The notes: generated from the sequence alone by a model not told the origin. A stretch of 64,000 bases of DNA from Denitratimonas sp037478135 (GCF_037478135.1 NZ_JBBHDV010000009.1:72076-136075); one strand, 5' to 3'; numbered from the stretch's first letter, positions 40,843 to 51,391 are shown. Numbers and translations: made by a program.

Positions 40843-43800
40843 TCAGCTCAACCTAGCCCGGTGACGCATGGCCAACAGGCCCAGCGCCATTGCCATCAGC
40901 AGCAGTGCCCAGGGTGAATCGACCGGAATCCAGGTCGGATTGCCCATGACGCGCACATCGCTGGTGTTGTTGTCCGGGGTCGGGTCGTCACCGTTGCTGC
41001 CATCGTCGTCGATGCTGGCGACGTTCTCGATGCCACCGGAAGCCAGCACCGTCACCGCGAACACCACTTCGTGTTCAACCCCATCCGCCGCCAGGTCACC
41101 GACCGTCCATTCGCAGACGGTGCCGCTGGGCGAGGCATCGGCACAGCTCCAGCCCGGCGTGCTGCCGGCCTCGTTGAAGGTGCTGTTGGCCGGCACGGTT
41201 TCGGTGATGACCACGCCGGTGGCGTCCTGGTCACCGACGTTGCTGTAGGTCAGGGTGAAGCCCAGCACCGAGCCCGGCACCGCGACCGGATTGTTGGCGC
41301 GCTTGACGATCACCAGATCCGGAATCGCTTCGACTGGCGTTTCCTCGTCGTCATTGCGCGGATCGGTCGGGTCATGACCCGGCTCACCCGGACCCGGCGG
41401 CGGCTGGTCGGGTTCGCCACCGTCGCCATCGGAATGGATCGTCACGCGGTTGGCGATCAGATCCACACCGGAAGCCAGCGGGTCGTCCACCGTCACCACG
41501 AACGGCACCGTCACCACCGCCGCACCGGCCACCACTTCGCCCGCCACCTCATGGATACAGGTGGAACCGGCGTTGGCATCCGGCGCGCAGACCCAGCCGC
41601 TGCCGCTGAACGTGGTGTGTTCGGGCACGGTTTCGGTCAGCACCACGCCGGTGGCGTTCTGGTCACCGATGTTCTGGTAGCCGATCTCGTAGGTGATGCT
41701 GTCACCCGGCTGCACCTCGGCACCGTTGTCGGTCTTGGTCACCACCAGCTCCGGCAGGGCATCCACCGGGGTGTCTTCCTCGTCCTGACGCGGATCGGTC
41801 GGGTCATGACCCGGCTCGCCCGGACCCGGCGGCGGCTCATCGGGTTCGCCACCATCACCATCGGAATGGACCGTCACGCGGTTGGCGATGTTTTCCACAC
41901 CGGCCGGGATTGGGTCGGCCACGGTCACCACGAAGCTGGCGCTGCCGTTGGCACCGGCCGCCACGTCACCCACCAGCAGGGTGCAGACCGAGCCGGCATC
42001 GGCATTCGGCGTACAGCTCCAGCCGCCGCCGCTGTAGGTGGTGTGCTCCGGCACGGTTTCGGTCAGCACCACGCCACTGGCGTTCTGGTTGCCGGTGTTC
42101 TGGTAGCTGATGGCGTAGCTGAGGGTGTCGCCCGCGCCCACGCTGACGCCGCTGTCGGTCTTGCTGACCGTCAGCGCCGGCATCGCGTCCACCGGGATTG
42201 TGGTGGTGTCCTGGTTGTTGTCCGGGGTCGGATCCGGGCCGTTGCTGCCGTCATCGGCGATCGACACCGCGTTGAAGATGTCTTCTACGCCTGCCGGGAT
42301 CGGATCGGGGATGTTGACCGCGAACAGCACGTTGACCGCCGCCGCACCGGCCGCTACTTCACCCACCACACTGAAGGTGCAGGGCGTTCCCGCCGCCGAA
42401 CCATCGGCACAGCTCCAGCCCGGCGTGCTTGCACCGGCATTGAAGGTGACATTGGCCGGCACGGTTTCGGTGATGACCACACCGGTCGCACCCTGATTGC
42501 CGATGTTCTGGTAGCTCAGGGTGTAGACCAGCACGTCACCCGGCTCGACGCTGGTGGCGCCGGCGGTCTTGGTGATCGCGAGGTCAGGCGTTGCGGTCAC
42601 CGGCGTGTCATCGGTGGCCGGCGGGGTTTCGGGGCCACCCGGATCGGTGGTGCCCAGTACGGCAGCGTTGAACACCGCATTCACGCCAGCCGGCAGCGGG
42701 TCATCGACTTGCACCGCAAAGGTCGCGCTCGCCGCATCGGCAGCCGTGGTCTGACCGATCAACGTGCCGACCGCCAGCGTACAGCTCGAACCTGCGCTGT
42801 TGTCCGGTGCGCAGACCCAGCCCGCAGTGCTCGGTGCGCCGGGCACGAACACGGTATTGGCCGGCACCGTCTCGGTGATGACACCGTTGTCGACGTTCAG
42901 ATCGCCGCTGTTCCAGTAGCGCAGGGTGTAGGCCACGACACCGCCCGGCACCGTGCTGACATCGCCATCGGTCTTGGTCAGTTGCAGCCCTGGCGTGCCT
43001 TCCAGCGGCGTGGTTTCGTCGTCGGTGTTGTTGTCCGGCGTCGGATCGGCCGGATTGCCCGGGCCGGCGGCCACCACGGCGGTATTGCCGATGGTGGTGG
43101 TGCCTGCGGCAACCGGATCATCGATCACCACCGCGAAGTACACATCGACTGGCGTGCTTGCACCCGGCACATCACCGATGGTGAGGGTACAGGTCGAGCC
43201 CGCAGCCACACCGTCACAGCTCCACACCGTCGGAGCGCTGGCGGCGGCGTTGAACGTGGTATTGGCCGGCACCGTTTCGGTGATGGTCACACCGGTCGCC
43301 AGCTGGTTGCCGACGTTCTGGTAGGTCAGCGTGTACACGATGGTGTCGCCCGGCAGCGCAACATCGCCGCCTGCCACGTCATCGACCTTGGTCAGCACCA
43401 GATCCGGCGCGGCCACGATCGGCACGATGGTCGGATCATCCGGGGTCGGCGTATCCGGATCGTCGCTGGGCACGGTCGGATCGCCCGGCGGCAGGTCGGG
43501 CGAGGTCATGATCGCCTGGTTGGCGACCTGGTCCACGCCGAACGGCAGCGGGTTGTCGATCCGCACCGCGAAGGTGCGTGCCACCGAACTGCCGGCCGCC
43601 ACGTCGAACGCAGTGCCCAGTGCACAGTTCGTGCCCGCTACCGCGCCATCGGCGCAGGACGGTGCCCAGTCGGCATGGCTGCCAGCGGCATCGAACGTGG
43701 TATTGGTCGGCACGATGTCGGTCAGCGTCACACCGGTCAACGGCGCCTGGCCGATATTGGCGACCAGAATTTCGAACACCACCACATCGCCCGGCACGAA

Positions 43801-46800
43801 GGCGCCACTGGTACCGCTGCCGGTGTTGGTCACACTCTTGGTCACGACCGGATCCGGGAATCCGAGCGAGGCATCATCTTCCACGGGCGGGTAGTCACGC
43901 TCATCGTCCGGGTCACCCGGCATGGAGCTGTTGTCGGTGATCGTGCCGGTATTCGGCACCGGGTTCTGTTCCGGCGGGAACACCGCCAGCGTGGCATTGA
44001 ACGTCGCGGTGACACTGGCGCCCGGCAGCAGGCCGACACCGGCATTGCTGCTGAAACGCACCGTGGTCTGGCCTGCTGCCGGCGTATCAGCCAGCACCGC
44101 ACCGGTGAAACCGGCCGGCGTGGTGCCAAGCGTGACGCTCGACGCATTCCACACCGTGTTCGACAGCACATCCTCCAGCACCACGTCGTAAGCCGGGCCG
44201 GTGCCGTTGTTGGTGATGGTCAGCGTGATCTCGGCACTGCCGCCGGTCGTGCCGGCCGCCATGGCCTTGGCCAGCGCCAGATCCGGTTCAACCAGTTCGA
44301 CGCTTTCCTGATCCTGCACATCCGGCGAGCTGCCATTGCTGAAGACGGCGGTGTTGGTCAACACCACACCATCTGCGTTGGCCGCAGCATCTTCCACCAC
44401 CGCCGTCACCTGGACCGAGATCCAGTCATCGGTGGTGATGCCGTTGGCCGGGTTGACGATGGCACCGAAGTTGAACGTCACGCTGCTGCCATCCGGCGCA
44501 ATCACCGGAGCACTGAAACCAGTCGAAATGCCGGTGTTTCCGAACACCGGCACCGTGCTTGCGCTGATCGCACGCAGGCCCGCCGGCAAGGTATCCACCA
44601 GCACCGCATTGAGCGTGGTGCCCTGCGGGAAGCCGATGGTCAGCGTGTAGGTGACCTGCTCACCGATGGCCAGATCATCCAGGCCGGTGTGCTGGCCCGT
44701 GCCGGTATCACCCAGCGAGGTGGACGCCACCACCTTGGCCAGGGTCGGCGCCAGGATGGTGAAGTTGTCGCGCACTGTACCGGTGCTGCCACGGCGGTTG
44801 CCGTTATCTGCCGGGGTCGGTGGATTCTCCAGCGAGTCCCACGCCGCCGATGCCAGGTTCTGGTAGGTCGTACCCGGATTCACATCGTTGGTGACGGTGG
44901 CCTGGTACGTGATCGTGCAGCTTGCATCGGCCTTGGTCAGCTCGTTGAACGAGAACACCATGGTCGGATGCGCGCTGGCGTCGGCGGTCGCGCCACAGGT
45001 GCCGCCGACCGAGCCGGTGAGGTAGTCCACGCCGGGGTTGGGCAGCACGTCGGTCACGTCCACGTTGAACGCGGTCGCGGTGGAAGCGGCCTGATGCGAG
45101 AGCGTGATCTGGAAGGTCAGCACGTCGCCGGCCTGCACGATGTGCGCCGGATCGATCGCCGCGCCGTTCAGCAGCGTCAGCGCCTTGGCGATATCCAGCA
45201 GCGGCTCGACGATATCGACGTTGGCGGTCGCGGTGATCGGCGTCGGGATCGAGCTGGCGGTGAAGCCGGCGGTGTTGGTGACGGTGACGCCACCGGCCGT
45301 CTGCCCGGTATCCATCACCTGCGCCACCACCTCGAAGGTCATCGTGCGGTCGCCGCTGGTGGCGGCGCGCAGGTCGCCCAGGCTCCAGGTCACGCGGTCG
45401 TTGTAGCTGTCCGCATCGGCGCCGTCGCTGGGAACGCCCACCGGCGTGCCGGGCGTACCGGCTACCGGCGTCGAAGTGGCATTGATGCCACTGATGGCAT
45501 TGCCGACCGCCACGATGCGCGAGGACACCACGTTCATCGACACGGTGTTGACCGGCAACTGGTCGTAAACCTGTGCCGCCAAGCTGTCACCGGCCGGGAA
45601 CTCGACGGTGAAGCGATAGGTCACCTCACCACCGATCGGCACGTCCGGCGCCACACCCAGTTCGCCATCACCGATGTCCGGGTTCACCGCGAACACGGAC
45701 TTGCTCATGCCCGGCGAGGAGATCCGCACGGTGTGGTCGTCGCTGTCGCTGTAATCGCGGCCTTCGTCAGCATCCGGATGGGTCGGATCGATCGAATGCC
45801 AGGTCAGGTTGGCGGTGTTGACGACATCGGTATTGACCACGACATCGTTCATCAGCGTGGCGCTGTACTGGATTTCCAGCGAGCAGCCCAGCGGCAGGAA
45901 TTCGACCAGGATGTCGAGACCGGAAGCGTTACTGCTGTCGCTCACCACCGGCACCGGATCCGGAGCAACCGGACAACCGCCACCAGTGAGCGCAGTGCTG
46001 GTCACAGTCAGGCCTTGCAGCCCGGCCGGGGTCGGCAGGGTGTCGATGACCTGCACCGTGCGCGCCTCCATGGCTGAAGTCGGCAGATGTTCCACGGTCA
46101 CGGTGAAGCTGACGGTTTCGCCGGCCTGGCCGCTGGTGATCGGGCTGGATTTGTTGATCGACAGCAAGGGCTCGACCACGTTCACTTCCGCCTCGGCACT
46201 GCCTTCGGTGCCGGTGCCGAAGTTGACCGACGCACGGTTGGTCAGGGTTTCGCCGTTGTTGTTGGAATACGGCGCCGCGTCATCGAGCAGGCGGCCCCGC
46301 ACCTCCACCACGATGGTCTGCGGCGTCGGGCTGTTGTTGTCAACCGGATTGATCACCTGGCCGAAGTTGAAAGTGACGATGTGGTTGTCGGCGCCACTAA
46401 CCACCGGCGAGCCGCTGCCATCCGCAACGGTCATGCCGCTGCCGGTCGAGACCACCGTCGGCGTACCAACCACCGTCATCAGATTCGGCAACTCGTCAGT
46501 GATGGTCAGCTGCGGCGTGGTGCCTTCGGGAATCGTCGCGGTGATGTGGAACGTGGCGATTTCACCAATCGCCAGACCCGCGCCGCCGGTATAGCCCAGC
46601 GAAGTGCCGACCAGGGCCTTGCCCAGCGTGACCGGGGTCACGCCGATGGGGGCGTTGGCGTTGCCAGTGAATTCGCGCTCGCCATTCGTGGCACCGGGAG
46701 CGCCCGGCGTAGTGGAACCGGTGTCGTTCGGGCCGGTGCCGCTGTCGCCCGGCAGACTGCTCCAGCCGGCGTTGACGGCATTGATGATGGAAGAACCGGG

Positions 46801-49800
46801 TGCCGCCGCAACCAGCACAGTCGCGGAGTAAGTGATCGTCACCGATCCACCTGCAGGAATCACGTCGATGGTGCCGGAGATGGTGTTGCCGGGGATGTTG
46901 GATGTATCGACGAACGCGCTCGCACCGCCTGTCGAAGTGGTACCTGTGATGCTGACCAGCTCCAACTGCGCCGGCAGCACGTCATTGACGACCACGTCAT
47001 AGGCCGGCATCACGGTGGCAGCAGAGCCGTTGCTGATGGTCAGCGTGTAGGTGACAGGATCGCCGGCCTGCACGCCGCTGTTGGGGCTGACGCTCTTGCC
47101 GACAGTGACGTTCGGGGTACGGATGGTGACACCGACATTGCCGGAAACCGGACCGACCTGAGTCGTCCCGCTGCCAACGCGGAAGTTATTGTTGCGAGTG
47201 GTGCCAGGGGCGTTGCCGCTGACGTTCAGCACCAGCGCGTTGAACTCGATGACGATGAACTCGGCATCGGCATCGCTGTCGGCATTGGTCACATCACCCA
47301 GGCTGAAGCATGGGTCCGTACCTTCGTTGAAGGTTGTGCCAGTGCAGTTGAAGGTGCCAGAACCGCCTTGTCCTGCGGTGGCGTCGATGGCTGCGCCTGC
47401 GGAGGTCATCGGTGCTGCCGGCAGCGTCGTCATGGTGGCGCCCGCACCGACGCCGGTTGCGGTCAGACCACCGTTGGAAACCAAAGCAATGCGGGCATTG
47501 CCCAGATACTGCATGCCGTTCGGCAAGGCATCACGCACCACGGCATTGGGAATCTGGCCCTCGGGCACTTCCACTACAAGGCGATAGCGCACGATTTCGC
47601 CGATCAGCACGTTGGGATTGGTGCTGGCAGCTTCGGACGTGGCAACGATGCTCTTGGTCAGCGCGACATTGCGGATGCCGACATCGGCGGTGTCGGTGAC
47701 CGGCGGGAAGGTTTCCACGCAAGCAGGATCAGTCGGAGCCGCCGAGCAAGTCGGGCCGTGATACGGGGCCCAGGTGACGCTGGCGGTGTTGGTGATCGGG
47801 CCTGCGCCCGGCAGCACATTGCTGGCGATGGTGCAGGTCACGTCGATGTAGGCGGTATCCGAACCGGCGGGCGTGGCACCGCCGGCAAGCAACACCGGCG
47901 CATTGGCGTCACCGGGAATGCTCAAGGTGGCACCTGTTGGATTGAACAGGTTGCCGGTCATGCTCAGCGTTTGCCCATCGGCGCGCGCTGCGGTCGCCGT
48001 GGTGCAGGCCAGGCCGGCCGGCACGGTATCGGTGGCGACCAGCGTGTAGGCATCGGCTCCACCGGTGTTTTCAATCGTGAGGCGATAGACCACCTGGTCA
48101 CCGGCATCGGCACCGGTCAGGTTTCCATTCACCGGCAGCGTTGCCGCTGGCGGGCTGATCGTGCCCGAGCCATTGGTGCTGAGCACGCCCTTGGTCATCG
48201 TCAGATCCGGCGCGCGCACATGGATCTGGACCGGGGCTTCGCCCGCAGCCGATTCATTGATGCTGTTGTTGGACGTGCCGCGGAAGACGTTGGTCAGGAA
48301 CAGGTCATCGGCGAAGGCATCCGGCTGAACCCGCACGCGCACGTCAACCGCCACCACCTGCGCCGTCGTGGTGTTGATGTCCGGATAGGTCAGGATCAAC
48401 GCATTGGCATCCGAATCAATGGTCGCCGTCGGGATCAGGTCCAACGTGTCCTCGTTGTCGGCCGGCGGCATCGCACGGAAGATATCCGGCCCGCCGTAGG
48501 TCAAGTTGATGTCGTCAACGTCGAATACCGGCAAAGGGAAGTAGTCGGTGAAGACCACATTCTTAGTATCGCCCGACGGGATCGCCATCGACAGGCGGAA
48601 GGTCACGTAGTCGCCCGGAACGAACGGGCCGGTGCTGAGCAGTTCCTTGCGAATTGCGACCGGGTCAATCGTCACGGTCGCAGCCGAACCGTCGGTGCAG
48701 GCGCCAGCGCCAGCGGTCAGGCCGTAAGTCGCCACGACGGTATTGGTCAGCGGGTCAGCGGCCAGCACCGGCGCACCATTGCCCTTGTAGAGCTGGAGCA
48801 CATCCGCGGTATAGGTGATCTGGATCGCGGTGCCGGCCGGGATGTTGGCACCGTTGGCGGCGCGCACATCGAATTCCAGCGTGTCGTTGACGCCCGGGGA
48901 GTAGACCGGCGTGATGCCGTTCGGGCCACTACCACCGATGGTGATCTGGGCGCTGCCGATATTGAAATCCACGCCATCGGGCAGCGTATCCAGCACGGTC
49001 AGCGCATCGGTGACGCCATATTCGGTGGTCTGGAAGTTAAGCGTATAGGTGACGGTGCCGTCCGGGGTGCCGGAGCTGGCGCTTGCACTCTTCTGCACCG
49101 CGACGTGCTTTGCCGTGACCTGCGACTGATCGGTGTCTTCCGGCAGCACGATGGCGCCGGCGCCTGGGGGCAGATAGCTGGCGTTGGCCGTGGCGGTATT
49201 GGTCAGCAGCTGCGTGCCGCAGCCGGTTTCGTCGAGGATGTCGGTGATGTAGACCGGGAAGCTGACGACAACATCGCCGCCACCCGGTGCACCCAAATGG
49301 TTTCCGCTACAGACGACTTCCAGTTCACCGCCCGGTGTGGCGGTGGAAGGTGTCGTGGTGGAGCAGCTATCGCCCCCCGTGATCGTCACCGGGCCCACGA
49401 ACTGGACGTTCGGCGGCAGGGTATCGGTGAGGGTCAGCGGGCTGATCAGCGCGGCGCTGGCGATGTCCACGCTCAGTACATAGTCGTACTGCCAGACAGG
49501 GCCGGGCGGACGCTCGTCTTCCGGTGCGGTGTTTTCCTTGGTCAGGATCAGCACCTGCGGGGTGATCGTCGGATTGACAGTGCTACCGGCCTCGGTGCTG
49601 GAACCGGTGGGGGAATCGCCGTAGCGGTACAGCGGGGTGATCTGGATCGGATAGGGGTTGCCGATGTCGGCCAGATTCGGCGGCGTGTTGTTGGTGTTCA
49701 CACACAGCTCGGTAATCAGGTCCGGGCCGTTGGCCACCACCGAGCCGAGCGGCATTTCCAGAACCACCATCCGCCAGCCTTCCGGCGCGGTGACCTGGTT

Positions 49801-50145
49801 GCCCGGCGCGGTCGCCGGCAGGAACAGGGGGTCGGCCAGGGTGTTGCCCGGCGCGGGGGGGAACGTTGTATTGGTGACGACGGTCAGGTTGCTGCCGAAC
49901 ATCTGCGCACCGTCAAACAGCACCTCTGGCGGCAGCAGTACGCGCAGGTACGGGCCGTAACCGGGCGAACCAGTATTTTCCCACGGCACATCGAAACAGA
50001 ACTGCTCACCGAGCAGTGCCTCGGCCGCTGCCGGTGAAGGCGTCACCACCGGCGTTTGCGCCTGGACCGCTGCCAGGGACAACAGCCCCAGGCACGCCGC
50101 CAGCAGACGCGCGCCGGAGCGCACGAAAACGGAAGTCTTGTTCAT
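40843..50145 (-). CDS. Giant DUF11-repeat surface protein with IPTL-CTERM-like tail
   Basis: A 3100-residue protein. A signal peptide (residues 1-30) is followed by dozens of beta-sandwich repeats of the DUF11/conserved-repeat type (TIGR01451-like) with alternating motifs such as TDTLPPNVQFVGPVTI and YTLTYQNVGNQ. From about residue 2095 to 3060 there are seven tandem repeats of about 135 residues, each with a K(T/S) start, GD...Y, NxGNQxATGVV, TETVPxxTTF and a W-C...C pair. The C-terminus WIPVDSPWALLLMAMALG then HRARLS resembles IPTL-CTERM sorting signals. It is probably a long cell-surface adhesin or filament. The ATG at 50145 is preceded by GGGTGGGAAATCC. Confidence 0.88.
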   Translation of the reverse strand: MNKTSVFVRSGARLLAACLGLLSLAAVQAQTPVVTPSPAAAEALLGEQFCFDVPWENTGSPGYGPYLRVLLPPEVLFDGAQMFGSNLTVVTNTTFPPAPGNTLADPLFLPATAPGNQVTAPEGWRMVVLEMPLGSVVANGPDLITELCVNTNNTPPNLADIGNPYPIQITPLYRYGDSPTGSSTEAGSTVNPTITPQVLILTKENTAPEDERPPGPVWQYDYVLSVDIASAALISPLTLTDTLPPNVQFVGPVTITGGDSCSTTTPSTATPGGELEVVCSGNHLGAPGGGDVVVSFPVYITDILDETGCGTQLLTNTATANASYLPPGAGAIVLPEDTDQSQVTAKHVAVQKSASASSGTPDGTVTYTLNFQTTEYGVTDALTVLDTLPDGVDFNIGSAQITIGGSGPNGITPVYSPGVNDTLEFDVRAANGANIPAGTAIQITYTADVLQLYKGNGAPVLAADPLTNTVVATYGLTAGAGACTDGSAATVTIDPVAIRKELLSTGPFVPGDYVTFRLSMAIPSGDTKNVVFTDYFPLPVFDVDDINLTYGGPDIFRAMPPADNEDTLDLIPTATIDSDANALILTYPDINTTTAQVVAVDVRVRVQPDAFADDLFLTNVFRGTSNNSINESAAGEAPVQIHVRAPDLTMTKGVLSTNGSGTISPPAATLPVNGNLTGADAGDQVVYRLTIENTGGADAYTLVATDTVPAGLACTTATAARADGQTLSMTGNLFNPTGATLSIPGDANAPVLLAGGATPAGSDTAYIDVTCTIASNVLPGAGPITNTASVTWAPYHGPTCSAAPTDPACVETFPPVTDTADVGIRNVALTKSIVATSEAASTNPNVLIGEIVRYRLVVEVPEGQIPNAVVRDALPNGMQYLGNARIALVSNGGLTATGVGAGATMTTLPAAPMTSAGAAIDATAGQGGSGTFNCTGTTFNEGTDPCFSLGDVTNADSDADAEFIVIEFNALVLNVSGNAPGTTRNNNFRVGSGTTQVGPVSGNVGVTIRTPNVTVGKSVSPNSGVQAGDPVTYTLTISNGSAATVMPAYDVVVNDVLPAQLELVSITGTTSTGGASAFVDTSNIPGNTISGTIDVIPAGGSVTITYSATVLVAAAPGSSIINAVNAGWSSLPGDSGTGPNDTGSTTPGAPGATNGEREFTGNANAPIGVTPVTLGKALVGTSLGYTGGAGLAIGEIATFHITATIPEGTTPQLTITDELPNLMTVVGTPTVVSTGSGMTVADGSGSPVVSGADNHIVTFNFGQVINPVDNNSPTPQTIVVEVRGRLLDDAAPYSNNNGETLTNRASVNFGTGTEGSAEAEVNVVEPLLSINKSSPITSGQAGETVSFTVTVEHLPTSAMEARTVQVIDTLPTPAGLQGLTVTSTALTGGGCPVAPDPVPVVSDSSNASGLDILVEFLPLGCSLEIQYSATLMNDVVVNTDVVNTANLTWHSIDPTHPDADEGRDYSDSDDHTVRISSPGMSKSVFAVNPDIGDGELGVAPDVPIGGEVTYRFTVEFPAGDSLAAQVYDQLPVNTVSMNVVSSRIVAVGNAISGINATSTPVAGTPGTPVGVPSDGADADSYNDRVTWSLGDLRAATSGDRTMTFEVVAQVMDTGQTAGGVTVTNTAGFTASSIPTPITATANVDIVEPLLDIAKALTLLNGAAIDPAHIVQAGDVLTFQITLSHQAASTATAFNVDVTDVLPNPGVDYLTGSVGGTCGATADASAHPTMVFSFNELTKADASCTITYQATVTNDVNPGTTYQNLASAAWDSLENPPTPADNGNRRGSTGTVRDNFTILAPTLAKVVASTSLGDTGTGQHTGLDDLAIGEQVTYTLTIGFPQGTTLNAVLVDTLPAGLRAISASTVPVFGNTGISTGFSAPVIAPDGSSVTFNFGAIVNPANGITTDDWISVQVTAVVEDAAANADGVVLTNTAVFSNGSSPDVQDQESVELVEPDLALAKAMAAGTTGGSAEITLTITNNGTGPAYDVVLEDVLSNTVWNASSVTLGTTPAGFTGAVLADTPAAGQTTVRFSSNAGVGLLPGASVTATFNATLAVFPPEQNPVPNTGTITDNSSMPGDPDDERDYPPVEDDASLGFPDPVVTKSVTNTGSGTSGAFVPGDVVVFEILVANIGQAPLTGVTLTDIVPTNTTFDAAGSHADWAPSCADGAVAGTNCALGTAFDVAAGSSVARTFAVRIDNPLPFGVDQVANQAIMTSPDLPPGDPTVPSDDPDTPTPDDPTIVPIVAAPDLVLTKVDDVAGGDVALPGDTIVYTLTYQNVGNQLATGVTITETVPANTTFNAAASAPTVWSCDGVAAGSTCTLTIGDVPGASTPVDVYFAVVIDDPVAAGTTTIGNTAVVAAGPGNPADPTPDNNTDDETTPLEGTPGLQLTKTDGDVSTVPGGVVAYTLRYWNSGDLNVDNGVITETVPANTVFVPGAPSTAGWVCAPDNSAGSSCTLAVGTLIGQTTAADAASATFAVQVDDPLPAGVNAVFNAAVLGTTDPGGPETPPATDDTPVTATPDLAITKTAGATSVEPGDVLVYTLSYQNIGNQGATGVVITETVPANVTFNAGASTPGWSCADGSAAGTPCTFSVVGEVAAGAAAVNVLFAVNIPDPIPAGVEDIFNAVSIADDGSNGPDPTPDNNQDTTTIPVDAMPALTVSKTDSGVSVGAGDTLSYAISYQNTGNQNASGVVLTETVPEHTTYSGGGWSCTPNADAGSVCTLLVGDVAAGANGSASFVVTVADPIPAGVENIANRVTVHSDGDGGEPDEPPPGPGEPGHDPTDPRQDEEDTPVDALPELVVTKTDNGAEVQPGDSITYEIGYQNIGDQNATGVVLTETVPEHTTFSGSGWVCAPDANAGSTCIHEVAGEVVAGAAVVTVPFVVTVDDPLASGVDLIANRVTIHSDGDGGEPDQPPPGPGEPGHDPTDPRNDDEETPVEAIPDLVIVKRANNPVAVPGSVLGFTLTYSNVGDQDATGVVITETVPANSTFNEAGSTPGWSCADASPSGTVCEWTVGDLAADGVEHEVVFAVTVLASGGIENVASIDDDGSNGDDPTPDNNTSDVRVMGNPTWIPVDSPWALLLMAMALGLLAMRHRARLS
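41336..41457 (-). repeat. Near-identical internal duplication in the DUF11 gene, copy 1
   Basis: About 120 bp encoding the junction between two C-terminal repeats (SDGDGGEPDQPPPGPGEPGH) recur 432 bp away (144 codons) with only scattered differences. This shows a recent whole-repeat duplication in frame. Confidence 0.85.
41768..41889 (-). repeat. Near-identical internal duplication in the DUF11 gene, copy 2
   Basis: Partner of 41336-41457; it encodes SDGDGGEPDEPPPGPGEPGH and shares long identical blocks with copy 1, including the segment with CGGATCGGTCGGGTCATGAC. Confidence 0.85.
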
Positions 50146-50472
50146 GGATTTCCCACCCTGTTCTTCTTCCAGCAAAAAATACGAGACATGGCAAACCGGA
50201 CCCGCATTGCACGGGACCGTACCCAATCAATGCTCGCTACTGCATGACGGCACTTCACGCACCCAAACTCACACACTCTTTCACTTCCCATCTGCCGCGA
50301 TCATCCGATCAGGCGAAATCATGCTGCAATGCGGCATGGAGCCGTTCCGAATCTCGTCCAGCGGCGTGAAAATATGAAATCTGTGATTGAAAACACATGT
50401 GAACTCTTGCTTTTGCCGCGCATCTGACATCTGAACTGCGCGGATTCTGCGCAAAAATCACGGCACCCCGGC
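50146..50472 (-). promoter_or_regulatory. Leader/promoter region of the giant DUF11 gene
   Basis: The 327-bp gap contains no gene. It includes an AT-rich patch (about 50366-50420) unusual in this GC-rich window, a likely place for the promoter of the DUF11 gene. No clear -35/-10 pair or operator could be fixed by eye. There is no obvious terminator for the upstream regulator gene. Confidence 0.4.
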
Positions 50473-51213
50473 TCAGCCCCCGCTGGCGAACACGTAGCCG
50501 GTGCCACGCACCGCACGCAGCGGCAGGGTCTGGCCGGTGCGTTGTTCCACCTTGCGGCGCAGGCGGTGCACGATCATTTCCAGGCGATGCGGATCAAAGC
50601 TGGCGACATCCTCGGTCAATTCGGCGATCAGGATTTCGCGTTCGACCGGCTCGCCGCCGCCCGCCACCAGCAGCGTCATCACGCGGCGCTCGGCCAGCGT
50701 CAGCGCCATCGACTTGCCCTTGGGCGAACGCAGGCACCAGCCATCCGATTCCAGCCGCCATTCGGGCAGGGTTGGAAGCGGTGCGGTCTCGATCCCGGCC
50801 GGTGCCGCTTTCATGCGCCGCAGCAGGCTGTGCAGCGTGGCGGCCAGCACCTCGATCTGCAGTGGCTTGGCCAGATAGGCATCGGCGCCGCCGGACAGGC
50901 CGCGCACCCGATCCTGCCCTGCATCGCGGCCAGTCAATATCACGATGCCCACCGACATGCCCAGGGCATCGCGCAAATGGGTGGCGGCGGAAAAGCCGTC
51001 CTCCTGCGGCAGGCCCACATCCAGCACCACCAGTTCGCAGGCATTGCCGAGAATATGCCGGTACAAGGCCTCGGCCGAATCAACACCGGTCACTTCGAAT
51101 CCGAAATCGATCAGACCCGGAACCAGAATCCTGTCACGCAGTTCGGCGTCGTCTTCCACCACCACGACACGGGCCAGGCCGGTCTGTGTACGGATGCTGC
51201 TGGCGTCTGGCAT
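50473..51213 (-). CDS. OmpR-family response regulator, orphan
   Basis: A 246-residue protein: receiver domain (about 15-130) with acidic VVVEDDAELRD, phospho-acceptor Asp in LVVLDVGLPQEDG, Thr in ILTGRD and Lys in AYLAKPL; then a winged-helix Trans_reg_C domain with LTLAERRVMTLLV, HRLRRKVEQRTG and the terminal LRAVRGTGYVFA. No histidine kinase is adjacent. It is in the same direction as, and just upstream of, the DUF11 gene, so regulation of that gene is a reasonable guess. A start at 51252 (GGGGATACTTC before ATG) is an alternative and would add 13 residues. Confidence 0.87.
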   Translation of the reverse strand: MPDASSIRTQTGLARVVVVEDDAELRDRILVPGLIDFGFEVTGVDSAEALYRHILGNACELVVLDVGLPQEDGFSAATHLRDALGMSVGIVILTGRDAGQDRVRGLSGGADAYLAKPLQIEVLAATLHSLLRRMKAAPAGIETAPLPTLPEWRLESDGWCLRSPKGKSMALTLAERRVMTLLVAGGGEPVEREILIAELTEDVASFDPHRLEMIVHRLRRKVEQRTGQTLPLRAVRGTGYVFASGG

Positions 51214-51391
51214 GGCAACTCTGAATAAGCAAAGACGGCGCGGGACGTACATGAAGTATCCCCGCGCGCGAAAAACCGGAGTGTGGGGATTTTCCACATC
51301 GGCCAGTTTACATCAAGCCTCTGGACCCATCCGCAGACGGCAGATTAATGCCGACGCAAAGCCCGCCACGCGGCTTCATGCCGCATCGGAT

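Noticed and set aside
41071..46077. Plus-strand open frames of 1668 and 1316 codons (41071-46077 and 46087-50037)
   Set aside because: They are antisense to the DUF11 gene, rich in Arg, His, Gln and Asp with no family match, and follow from the absence of stop codons opposite a GC-rich repetitive frame. The minus-strand reading has a signal peptide, real domains, a ribosome site and a terminator.
51282..51298. TGTGGGGATTTTCCACA, similar to a DnaA box (TTATCCACA)
   Set aside because: Only a single site, with no cluster, no AT-rich unwinding region and no dnaA/dnaN/gidA neighbours; not evidence for an origin.
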